Below are positions 19,101-25,581 of a stretch of DNA of 64,000 nucleotides, one piece after another. The stretch is from Prosthecobacter sp. Lineage in GTDB: Bacteria > Verrucomicrobiota > Verrucomicrobiia > Verrucomicrobiales > Verrucomicrobiaceae. Positions within the stretch are counted from its first letter, which is position 1. Each line of letters begins with the position of its first letter. The stretch lies in NCBI RefSeq assembly GCF_034366625.1, contig NZ_JAXMIH010000006.1, forward strand, positions 1,054,001-1,118,000, given 5' to 3'. Both the position numbers and the translations under genes were made by a program. The notes beneath the pieces were generated by a model. The model did no database searches and was not told where the DNA came from. It saw only the letters and a program-made list of their open reading frames with translations.

Positions 19101-19184
19101 GACTTGAATCAACTCCGGCTGATGCCGCCGGTAGGCACGCAATTTTTCCGCCGCCTCTTGATGAATGGGAACCCAGGTGAACAT
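16119..19184 (-). CDS. mcrB: McrB-type AAA+ GTPase with two EVE/PUA-like reader modules
   Basis: A 1021-residue protein. Residues 60-190 form an N-terminal module (GNFNRGVTDTNRTAMWRFL, LTMGFFWCRPQAW) seen on other AAA-EVE proteins. About 415-545 is an EVE/PUA-like segment (PIWLIAPGENAK, HITIGWGKTGDLS, GDEVFLKGGLFRILGRG). About 585-720 is a second, clearer EVE domain (YWWFNCNPDIWDIESR, ARPGDLAIAYVTSPKRFAVA). The motor is C-terminal: Walker A GAPGTGKT (766-773), Walker B FIIDEINRG (842-850), McrB signature MNTADRS (898-904) and RRRF (913-916). It is expected to recognise modified DNA and drive McrC by GTP hydrolysis. By eye the codons are more AT-rich than in neighbouring genes. No methyltransferase accompanies it, as expected for type IV systems. 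Confidence 0.9.
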   Translation of the reverse strand: MFTWVPIHQEAAEKLRAYRRHQPELIQVIRDMRAAGLKASSIEDMDADGRRFELLEIDPFTFMGNFNRGVTDTNRTAMWRFLKERWSLTSEVPQDYDGLPILNNQSAWLMPYSKRRDPHHVETLWEVFEVLMKSSPEEGTLTAEMLDACFALRKVGKATLTMGFFWCRPQAWPALDRKNIAFAKTKGVTTEPDDGASYLSWIHELRRVVGPDVIEFSRQAHLWAESSPQKFGHPFDFMFDDRQQADVVLDRLRSYLFDLDDGDNTGGVRLIISSKVYQTTKAPKVPCTAFRIMYGRWVVMDYGASKTEKIVRLVLREDSPIAAQASHRWSVFEIQIDGHAYAVFTFELDEYLENVALQQEHLAVSLCVRDHFRSMKRSPYSEDHRPELWQLIMEPNSRTELLLQGLKEVAQNKARPIWLIAPGENAKLLPEWREQSHITIGWGKTGDLSHLTELDQVREALATTEPDAGKNIVGSMLHDFAQGMQEGDEVFLKGGLFRILGRGVVRGEYEFVEGAAARHCHQRSVEWLDDRGMDVPDGVQLPQVTLSRLEDKAELMAAIREFYSSNPDTSVVQEQPGNSSAAPNYWWFNCNPDIWDIESRIEKEKVSNDEVEVYTAVNQNGRKRQKPQWFAAARPGDLAIAYVTSPKRFAVAICRVTRGMAETGGVGVGFSIIEKLRRPVLLDEMKAQPLLKASEPLSFSQASILRLTKAEFDSVIELAESDVESAASEPSIYDMGVALKDLFMMQEKLESICTTLRRKKNLVLQGAPGTGKTFVARRLAYLLMGVKDESRAPMVQFHQSMSYEDFVQGYRPDGNGGFVLRDGPFYRFCRQAMTRPDDPHVFIIDEINRGNLSKILGELMMLIESDKRSPSYALPLTYTSSHEDRFYVPENVFIIGTMNTADRSLSMVDYALRRRFAFVEMEPGFAHPAFRSFLESKKISPGVCDRIIQGMALVNERITGDAANLGSGYRIGHSFFVPNSEVHDAEGWLTDVLTHEVLPLLQEYWVDDPKGLGAARQALGI

Positions 19185-19287
19185 GGTCGCTCAGCATGGC
19201 AAGTGGGTAACGATGCACAACCTTGGAGACATCTTCAGCCGTCGAGCGGCACAGCGAGGTCGGTGTAAGCGGTTGTTTTGACGATTA
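19185..19287. other. mcrB upstream region inside the cassette
   Basis: These 103 bases separate the mcrB ATG from the right flanking repeat and must hold the mcrBC promoter, read leftwards. I could not identify a convincing -35/-10 pair. The TPR-like gene points the same way, so read-through from it is also possible. Confidence 0.4.
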
Positions 19288-19325
19288 CCTACTTCTCCCA
19301 CCCACGAATCTTCACGTGCACCTGC
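19288..19325. repeat. Right copy of 38-bp imperfect direct repeat (intact 3' end of the TPR-like gene)
   Basis: The last 37 bases of the TPR-like coding region plus one following base. It pairs with 14981-15018, 34/38 identical and in the same orientation. It forms the right boundary of the mcrBC cassette. Confidence 0.8.
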
Positions 19326-19915
19326 GCCACCTTGCCCATGTAGTGGTCCATGGCGAAGTCTTTGGCAGCTTTGAGCATGTGATCCTTGGCTTTGGCATCG
19401 TCGCCAGTGGCCTCGAAATAGAGGCCGAGGTAGAGATGCGCATAGCAGCGGTGGTTGCGCAGGCGTTCGCCTTCGCCTTCCTCGGCGGCCTTCAGCACGG
19501 CCTCCTCGCTGCCTTTGCCGGCGAAGAGTTCGTGAACCTGCTTCATCGGGATGCGGCTGTCGCCTTCGATGGGAATGAAGACCTTGCGCGCGGCCTCCAC
19601 GCCCTCGCCCTTGGCGATGCAGAGGAAATGCCAGGCGGCGTTCTCCACGTCGTTGCCGTTCACGGTTTGATGCACTTCAAACTGTTCGCGCCCGCCTTTG
19701 AAATCGCCCGCGTAGTAGAGCGAGAGGCCGCGCTGCCAGAGCTGCGGCTTGGAATCAGGCGCGAGGGTGATCAGCTTGTCGAACGCGGCGACGGATTCCT
19801 TCGGTTTGGCATCGAAGAAGGCATCCACGCCCTGCTTGAACAACGCGTTTGGCGTTTCCTGCGCTTCAACGGAGGACAACAGGCCAAGCAGGAGGAGGGA
19901 GAGCAGTTTTTTCAT
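19289..19915 (-). CDS. Secreted TPR-like repeat protein
   Basis: A 208-residue protein with a signal peptide (MKKLLSLLLLGLLSSVEAQ). TPR-like helices follow (ALFKQGVDAFFDAKPKESVA, WQRGLSLYYAGDFKGG, AHLYLGLYFEATGDDAKAKD). It ends QVHVKIRGWEK. It resembles small secreted tetratricopeptide proteins common in Verrucomicrobia and Planctomycetes, with unknown partner. The ATG at 19915 was chosen because it starts the signal peptide. Its 3' end is the apparent insertion point of the mcrBC cassette and remains intact. Confidence 0.82.
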   Translation of the reverse strand: MKKLLSLLLLGLLSSVEAQETPNALFKQGVDAFFDAKPKESVAAFDKLITLAPDSKPQLWQRGLSLYYAGDFKGGREQFEVHQTVNGNDVENAAWHFLCIAKGEGVEAARKVFIPIEGDSRIPMKQVHELFAGKGSEEAVLKAAEEGEGERLRNHRCYAHLYLGLYFEATGDDAKAKDHMLKAAKDFAMDHYMGKVAQVHVKIRGWEK

Positions 19916-19955
19916 GATGTTCGTCAAACGTCGCCGCCACCGGGTTTTGCGCAAC

Positions 19956-20948
19956 TCACAGCCACGCGAGCGGCAGGGGCAGAATCAACGCCAGATCGGA
20001 CAGCACGCGATGTGCCTCGACCGAAACATGTTTTCCGGAACGCTGCACGAGCGTGTGCAGCACGACGGCACCGAGCGCCGCCTGCGCCGGTCCGCGCAAC
20101 GCATGCTCCAGCGTGCCAAACTCGATCATCCACAGCACCGCGAGCGTGAACAGCAGCGTGCCGATCACCAGCGCCGCATGTCCTGCCGTGTTGTTTCGCT
20201 CTCTCGCGGAGATGCCGTGCAGATTGCAGGCAAACAGCAGCGCCAGCAGCAGCGATTCCAGCACCGGCTCAAGGATGCTGTCCGGCATCGCGAGAAACCG
20301 CGTGCTCGTGGTGCAGCCCAGCGCGAAGAGCAGCGCGGCGGTCATTTCCTTGGGCACCACCTGGCCCATGCGGATTTCCAACTGCCGCAGAAACGACAGC
20401 ACCATCACGCCCAGCACGAGCAGGCTGAGAGCGAAACGATACCCCGTGGACATCGGCATGTCTGAAATGAGCGTGATGCCACCCAGTCCGGCGCAGCAGA
20501 TGAACACATCACGCGAGACTCGGCTGCTCCGCGCCGACCACGACGCGAGATACAAGGCCACCAGCAGCGACAAACCCACGGCCTGCCATAAGATGCCTTC
20601 GGGGATGACATAAAAAGCCATCCACGCCAGCACCAGCAGCGCCGGGGGGATAACGCCCAGCATCAGCACGCGGCGGTGGCGGTGATAAAAAGCATGCCGC
20701 GCATCCAGTTCGCCGACGTTCTTCGTGCCAAAGGTATCGAGCGTGCGGTCGAGCACATAGATCACCCAGCAGGCGAGCGCGAGGCCGGCATCCAGCAGCG
20801 GCGTGAGCCGGATCCCGTGCGCCTGCGCCAGCACGCGCTGCCACAGCACGGCCACGAGCGGCGCTTCCAGGCTCAGCACATGCGGCCACAGCCACCACGG
20901 CGTGCGTTTGGCGTGGTTGGGTTCACTGGTTGGTGTCCGTTCGGTCAA
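19956..20948 (-). CDS. Multipass integral membrane protein, weakly UbiA-like
   Basis: A 330-residue protein with about eight to nine hydrophobic helices. Near residue 60 it has WVIYVLDRTLDTFG, which loosely recalls the Asp-rich motif of UbiA prenyltransferases. A second region has GGITLISDMPM. The match is not strong enough to assign a reaction. It lies 40 bases upstream of the TPR-like gene on the same strand and could be co-transcribed with it. It is divergent from the dynamin-like gene. Confidence 0.7.
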   Translation of the reverse strand: MTERTPTSEPNHAKRTPWWLWPHVLSLEAPLVAVLWQRVLAQAHGIRLTPLLDAGLALACWVIYVLDRTLDTFGTKNVGELDARHAFYHRHRRVLMLGVIPPALLVLAWMAFYVIPEGILWQAVGLSLLVALYLASWSARSSRVSRDVFICCAGLGGITLISDMPMSTGYRFALSLLVLGVMVLSFLRQLEIRMGQVVPKEMTAALLFALGCTTSTRFLAMPDSILEPVLESLLLALLFACNLHGISARERNNTAGHAALVIGTLLFTLAVLWMIEFGTLEHALRGPAQAALGAVVLHTLVQRSGKHVSVEAHRVLSDLALILPLPLAWL

Positions 20949-21054
20949 GCCGCGTTCTTTAGGAGCGGTTCACAGCGGCAGCAAGCGGCGATGCGGCGGA
21001 AACCTGTGCTCGAAGGTTGCGATGAGAGTGGCACGCGACACTTTGACGTACCCC

Positions 21055-22821
21055 ATGATCGGCGATGACTATTTCGAACTGCGTTCACGTATTGGCACAG
21101 ACCTGCTGGCTCTCGCTGCGGCGCTGCGTGAATCCGGTGGCGATGTCGAGTCCGCCGCCATCATCGACAATCTCATCGCCAGCCTGAAGGAACCGTTTGT
21201 CTTCGTGGTCGTGGGCGAGGTGAACGTGGGCAAATCGACTTTCCTCAATGCGCTCTTCGGCCAGGATTTTTCCCAAACCGGCATTTTGCCGACAACGGGC
21301 AAAATTCTCTTCTTCCGACACGGCACGGAGCACAGCGTGGTGCCGGTGACGCCGACGCTCGATGAAGTGTATGCGCCGGTCGATTTCCTGCGCGACTTCC
21401 ACATTGTCGATACGCCCGGCACGAACTCCGTCGAGAACGAGCATCAGATGATCACGGAGCGCTTCGTGCCCATCGCTGATCTGGTGATCTTTGTTTTTTC
21501 AGCGATGAATCCATGGGGAGCTTCCGCCTGGCAGTTTTTGGAAAAAGTGCATCGCGAGTGGATGCGCCATGTGGTGTTCGTGCTCCAGCAGAGCGATCTG
21601 CGCAGCCCGGAGGAAATCCAGGTCATCACCGACTACATGGGCCAGCTCACGCGGCAGCGTTTTGGCCGTGATTTCCCGTTGTTCGCCGTTTCGGCCAAAA
21701 AAGCCTTCCTCGCACGCAGTTCCGGCATCGACCGCGAGCGCCTGCTGCAGGACAGCGGATTTCACGCGCTTGAGTCCCACATCTCCGGCCTCGTGCGGCA
21801 CAACGCCGCGCGTCTGAACAAGCTGGCCAGCACCATGCGGCTGGCGCGCCAGATTCTCGACCAGATGCGCGAGCGCTTCGTCACTGGCATGCGCAACGCG
21901 CAACGCAAGGCAGCCGTGTTGCAGGAGTTGCAAACCGAGCGAGAGCTTCAGGTGGACCGCACCTTGAAGAAAATCCTTCCAGCGCTCGATGCCACGGAGC
22001 GTGACTACCACGAATCGGTGATGCGTGTGGCAGGACTCGCCAACGACGCGCTCGCGACGCGCAAAGCCTTTCAGCGCAAAGATGCCGAGGACGAAAACGA
22101 ATCCGGCGCACGCCAGCAGAGCCTCGACCACCGTCTGTTTCAGGAATTGCAGCACCGCACCGGTGACCGCTGGCGGCAGGTGAGCCTCGTGCTCGAAGAA
22201 GACGTGCATCAGTTCGAGCGCTTCCTGTATGCCCAGGGCCGTGGGATTCTGTTCCCGGTGGATGTGGTCATGCCGTCGCATGATTACGGCGAGGAGGAGA
22301 GCGAGCTGCGCCGTCGTTTCGGCACGCATGTCGATTCGTCGCTTCGTCGCTTCGTGATCGGCCTGAAGCTTGATGAGGACATCGAACCCGGACTCGAGAG
22401 TGCGCGAGTGACCGCACGCTGGCTGCCACGTCTTGTCCTCCCGGTGGTGATCGCGACGGCGCTGTGCGGCTGGTTTGACGGCATGACGAGCGCAGGCATC
22501 GCCGCCGGTGCGGGAGTGCTGCTCCTCGCGGTGGTTTATCTGCTCACCCAGGTCCGGCTGAGCAACGCCCGCAACGCCATCCTCGACAAGCTGGAGGAAT
22601 CCTCCGTCACGCTGCGCGACATGCTGTCCAAACAGGTCACTGAGGATGTCACCGCCATTTTCACGAAGTTCCTCGACACCCTGAACCCGGCCCAGGCCAA
22701 CGCTGTGCATGTGGAGCGCGAGCAGTCCACTCACGTCGAGCGCCTGCGCCAGCTCGCCGAATCCTTCGATGGGCTCGACAAGCAGATCCGTTCGCTGACG
22801 TCGGCCCGTGCTGAGAATTGA
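21055..22821 (+). CDS. Dynamin-like GTPase with C-terminal membrane segments
   Basis: A 588-residue protein. The G domain shows a P-loop GEVNVGKSTFLNALFG (about 57-72), a G2 threonine in ILPTTGKI, and G3 in VDTPGTNSVE. The usual NKxD position reads LQQSDLRS. Helical, coiled-coil-rich segments follow (RNAQRKAAVLQELQTERELQ). Two hydrophobic helices near residues 465-505 (LPRLVLPVVIATALCGWF, GIAAGAGVLLLAVVYLL) should anchor it in the inner membrane. Bacterial dynamin-like proteins remodel or fuse membranes. ATG 21022 (11 codons upstream) is an alternative start. Its stop codon overlaps an alternative start of queG. Confidence 0.85.
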   Translation: MIGDDYFELRSRIGTDLLALAAALRESGGDVESAAIIDNLIASLKEPFVFVVVGEVNVGKSTFLNALFGQDFSQTGILPTTGKILFFRHGTEHSVVPVTPTLDEVYAPVDFLRDFHIVDTPGTNSVENEHQMITERFVPIADLVIFVFSAMNPWGASAWQFLEKVHREWMRHVVFVLQQSDLRSPEEIQVITDYMGQLTRQRFGRDFPLFAVSAKKAFLARSSGIDRERLLQDSGFHALESHISGLVRHNAARLNKLASTMRLARQILDQMRERFVTGMRNAQRKAAVLQELQTERELQVDRTLKKILPALDATERDYHESVMRVAGLANDALATRKAFQRKDAEDENESGARQQSLDHRLFQELQHRTGDRWRQVSLVLEEDVHQFERFLYAQGRGILFPVDVVMPSHDYGEEESELRRRFGTHVDSSLRRFVIGLKLDEDIEPGLESARVTARWLPRLVLPVVIATALCGWFDGMTSAGIAAGAGVLLLAVVYLLTQVRLSNARNAILDKLEESSVTLRDMLSKQVTEDVTAIFTKFLDTLNPAQANAVHVEREQSTHVERLRQLAESFDGLDKQIRSLTSARAEN

Positions 22822-22874
22822 CCCAGGCTGTCCTTCACGGGATTTTTTGTCATTCTGATTTCATCATTTTCCCC

Positions 22875-23924
22875 GTGTCTCCCTCCGAGATCAAAACCGA
22901 ACTCCTCGCCAAGGCCCGCTCGCTCGGCTTTGACGACTGCCGCATCGCGCCCGCGCTGCCCGCCGCGCATCGGGAACTGTATGAACAATGGGTCGCCGAG
23001 GGCAAGCACGGTGACATGGCCTGGATGGCACGCAACATTGAGCGCCGCACCGATCCACGCGTTGTCCTGCCCGGTGCACAAAGCGTCATCGTACTGGCGC
23101 TGAATTATTTTCAAGGCCCCGGCCCGCAAACCGACTATCGCATCGCCCGTTACGCCTGGAACGACGATTACCACGATCTCATCGAGAAAAAGCTCCGCGA
23201 ACTCGACGAATTCCTCATTGCTCATGGCGGCATACAGCGGCGCTACGTTGATACCGGTCCCGTTTTGGAGCGTGACTTCGCCAGCGAGGCTGGTCTCGGC
23301 TGGGGTGGCAAAAGTACGATGCAGATCCACCGCCATCTCGGCACTTGGTTCTTCCTCGCCGACATCCTGACCACGCTCGACCTGCCTGCCGACACGCCCG
23401 CGAAGGACATGTGCGGCAAATGCACCCGCTGCATCGACGCCTGCCCCACGCAGGCCATCACCGCGCCCCAGCGTATGGATGCACGTCGCTGCATCTCCTA
23501 CCTCACCATCGAGCACAAGGGCAGCATCCCGCTCGAGTTCCGCCACGCCATCGGCGACCGCATCTACGGCTGCGATGCCTGCCTCGATGCCTGCCCGTGG
23601 AACCGCCACGCCCAGGAAGCGCGCGAAGCCGCATTCCAGGCCCGCGAAACCGTCTTCTCCAAGTCCTTGCGCGACTTCCTCTTGCTCACCGACGACGACT
23701 TCCGCGCCCTCTTTGCCAAATCCCCCATCAAGCGCATCAAGCGCCCCGCGTTTCTCCGCAACGTGTGCGTCGCTCTCGGCAATGTCGGCACGCCGGACGA
23801 TTTACCCGCTCTCAAGGCCGCCGCGGACGATCCCCAACCTCTCGTTGCCGAGCACGCACAGTGGGCCATCGCCGAAATCCGCCAGCGGCATGCCCTCCAA
23901 AGCAGCCCATCGCCCGACACTTGA
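22875..23924 (+). CDS. queG: Epoxyqueuosine reductase
   Basis: A 349-residue enzyme that reduces epoxyqueuosine to queuosine in tRNA, using cobalamin and two 4Fe-4S clusters. The N-terminal part has RSLGFDDCRIAPALP and the characteristic WMARNIERRTDPR. VDTGPVLERDFA and GLGWGGKSTM lie mid-protein. The ferredoxin-type cluster motifs are CGKCTRCIDACPTQAI and CDACLDACPWN. A HEAT-like C-terminus (FLRNVCVALGNVG, HAQWAIAEIRQ) is typical. The GTG at 22875 gives the normal family start. The frame is open further up to a TTG at 22818 that overlaps the GTPase stop. Confidence 0.94.
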   Translation: MSPSEIKTELLAKARSLGFDDCRIAPALPAAHRELYEQWVAEGKHGDMAWMARNIERRTDPRVVLPGAQSVIVLALNYFQGPGPQTDYRIARYAWNDDYHDLIEKKLRELDEFLIAHGGIQRRYVDTGPVLERDFASEAGLGWGGKSTMQIHRHLGTWFFLADILTTLDLPADTPAKDMCGKCTRCIDACPTQAITAPQRMDARRCISYLTIEHKGSIPLEFRHAIGDRIYGCDACLDACPWNRHAQEAREAAFQARETVFSKSLRDFLLLTDDDFRALFAKSPIKRIKRPAFLRNVCVALGNVGTPDDLPALKAAADDPQPLVAEHAQWAIAEIRQRHALQSSPSPDT

Positions 23925-23948
23925 CCGTTGACCCCTTGACCGTTGACA
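23919..23948. repeat. Tandem TTGACC/TTGACA repeat before tRNA-Cys
   Basis: Two adjacent 15-base units, each containing CTTGACC-GTTGAC, run from the last codons of queG into the intergenic gap. TTGAC occurs four times in 30 bases, alternating at 8- and 7-base spacing. The last one forms the -35 box of the tRNA promoter. Confidence 0.7.
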
Positions 23949-23971
23949 TCTCCGGTGATTCCCCCTACTCT
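23943..23971 (+). promoter_or_regulatory. Promoter of tRNA-Cys
   Basis: A perfect -35 TTGACA (23943-23948), an optimal 17-base spacer, then a -10-like TACTCT (23966-23971, four of six matches). This would start transcription about 10-12 bases before the mature tRNA. The spacing and strong -35 suit a stable-RNA promoter. Confidence 0.65.
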
Positions 23972-23989
23972 CCGCCCGCTTTCGAGCGT

Positions 23990-24064
23990 GGCGAGGTAGC
24001 AAAGTGGTAATGCACTGGTCTGCAAAACCGGTATGCGCGGGTTCAATTCCCGCCCTCGCCTCCA
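23990..24064 (+). tRNA. tRNA-Cys (anticodon GCA)
   Basis: The cloverleaf is complete. Acceptor arm GGCGAGG pairs with CCTCGCC, discriminator T, and CCA is encoded. The anticodon stem CTGGT/ACCGG encloses the loop CTGCAAA, with anticodon GCA. The T arm is GCGGG-TTCAATT-CCCGC. The D loop contains AGTGGTAA. Confidence 0.96.
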
Positions 24065-24092
24065 CTTCTCCAACCATCCACGTCTCATTGCC

Positions 24093-24344
24093 ATGAGCGA
24101 AGATCCAGAAGATCCGAGAAAGGAAGGATTCCCGACGCATATCCCCACGCCTGACACGCAATCCGGTGGCAGTCCGGTGATCGGCTCCGTGCTTTCCTTC
24201 ATCAGCATCATCATGTTGGCGCTCATTCTGCGTCTGGCCGTGCCGAAAGAAGACAGTGAGTTGGAACTGGGCCTCCTGCTCGTCGCCATCGGCTTCGCCC
24301 AAGTCTGGTTGATCTTCAATTTTCTGAAGTCATTCCGCAAGTGA
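24093..24344 (+). CDS. Small two-helix membrane protein
   Basis: An 83-residue protein I cannot place in a family. An acidic, Pro-rich head (MSEDPEDPRKEGFPTHI) is followed by two hydrophobic helices (about 31-49 and 58-76: VLSFISIIMLALILRL, LGLLLVAIGFAQVWLIF) and a basic tail (LKSFRK). It starts 28 bases after tRNA-Cys and could be transcribed with it. Confidence 0.6.
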   Translation: MSEDPEDPRKEGFPTHIPTPDTQSGGSPVIGSVLSFISIIMLALILRLAVPKEDSELELGLLLVAIGFAQVWLIFNFLKSFRK

Positions 24345-24392
24345 GGCCGGGTGCGAAAGACAGTGCCGTCGTTTGCGGTTGATTGAATCTGC

Positions 24393-25511
24393 ATGAAACG
24401 CCTCTCACTCGCTGTCCTCGTTGCTCTCTCAGTCTCCCACGCCGAAGAAAAGCCCGACCTGCCCCTTGTGGACCTTTCGGATCAAAAGGACCGCCAGACC
24501 ACGATCGCCGCTGGCACGGAGCAGGTTTATCAAGGCCACCCAACGACGACCTTGATGCCGGATGGTAAAACGATCTACTGCGTGTGGTGCATCAATCACG
24601 GTGGTGCCGCAGGACCAATGTCACGCAGCGATGACGGTGGCGTGACGTGGTCACGCTTGGATGAACTTTTGCCTCCCGGCTTCAAAACGCATCAAAACTG
24701 CCCCAGCATCTACCGCATGACCGATTCGGCGGGCAAGGAACGTCTGTGGGTCTTCTCCGCCGCCAAAGACAATCGCAAAGGCCCCGGCATGCCCAGCATC
24801 ATGAGTGAGGACGCGGGCAAGACGTGGAAGGAGATGCCGCCGCTCGGTTTTCCGTGCGTGATGACTTTCAGCAGCATCGTGCGTCTCAATGATGGCCGTT
24901 ACCTCGGCCTCTATCACAAAGGCCCCGGCGGTGCCGACAAAGCGCCGCTTGAGGTGCTGCAAACGATCACCGCCGACGGTGGCTTCACATGGAGCGAGCC
25001 GAAGGTCGTCGCCGCAGTCGAAGGCAAAAATCCCTGCGAGCCGTTTGTTTTTCGCTCGCCCGATGGCGTGGAGCTGTGCTGCCTCATGCGCGAAAACACG
25101 CACAAGGAACGCAGCCTCATGATGTTCAGTCATGATGAGGGACAAACTTGGACGACACCGATGAACACTTCCTGGGGTCTCACCGGCGATCGCCATGCAG
25201 GCGTGTTCACCAAAGACGGCCGAATGGTCGTCGCCTTCCGCGATCAAGCGCTTAACAGCCCCACGAAAGGCCACTTCGTCGCCTGGGTCGGCACTTACGA
25301 TGATCTCAAGCAGGCCAAGCCCGGCCAATACCGCGTCAAACTTCTCCACAGCAACGCAGGCGGAGACTGCGGTTATCCCGGCATGGAACTCCTGCCCGAC
25401 GGCACCATCGTCGCCACCACCTATGTGAAGTATGCGCCGGGCAAGGAAAAGCACAGCGTCGTCAGCCTGCGCTTCGATTTGAAGACCACGGACGCGATGG
25501 TGACGAAGTGA
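24393..25511 (+). CDS. Secreted sialidase-like (BNR/Asp-box) beta-propeller
   Basis: A 372-residue protein with a signal peptide ([17 protein letters not shown]). Asp-box repeats mark sialidase-type propeller blades: [16 protein letters not shown] and [20 protein letters not shown] ends the last blade. Members of this exo-alpha-sialidase-like family are widespread in Verrucomicrobia, and most have no proven sialidase activity, so the substrate is uncertain. It is the first of five co-directional secreted proteins (24393-32703). Confidence 0.85.
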   Translation: MKRLSLAVLVALSVSHAEEKPDLPLVDLSDQKDRQTTIAAGTEQVYQGHPTTTLMPDGKTIYCVWCINHGGAAGPMSRSDDGGVTWSRLDELLPPGFKTHQNCPSIYRMTDSAGKERLWVFSAAKDNRKGPGMPSIMSEDAGKTWKEMPPLGFPCVMTFSSIVRLNDGRYLGLYHKGPGGADKAPLEVLQTITADGGFTWSEPKVVAAVEGKNPCEPFVFRSPDGVELCCLMRENTHKERSLMMFSHDEGQTWTTPMNTSWGLTGDRHAGVFTKDGRMVVAFRDQALNSPTKGHFVAWVGTYDDLKQAKPGQYRVKLLHSNAGGDCGYPGMELLPDGTIVATTYVKYAPGKEKHSVVSLRFDLKTTDAMVTK

Positions 25512-25581
25512 GGAATGATTCGTGATGTGTGAATCACGCCCGAACTCCGTTTCCAGCAGAACGAATATCTCATCACGTGTC

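Noticed and set aside
14981-19325. The mcrBC region as a transposon or prophage remnant
   Set aside because: No transposase, integrase, phage gene or terminal inverted repeat was found. The only boundary signal is the direct repeat derived from the TPR-like gene 3' end.
21499-22734. A 411-codon antisense open frame inside the dynamin-like gene
   Set aside because: The opposite strand carries GTPase motifs and membrane segments; this frame is composition-driven with no family resemblance.
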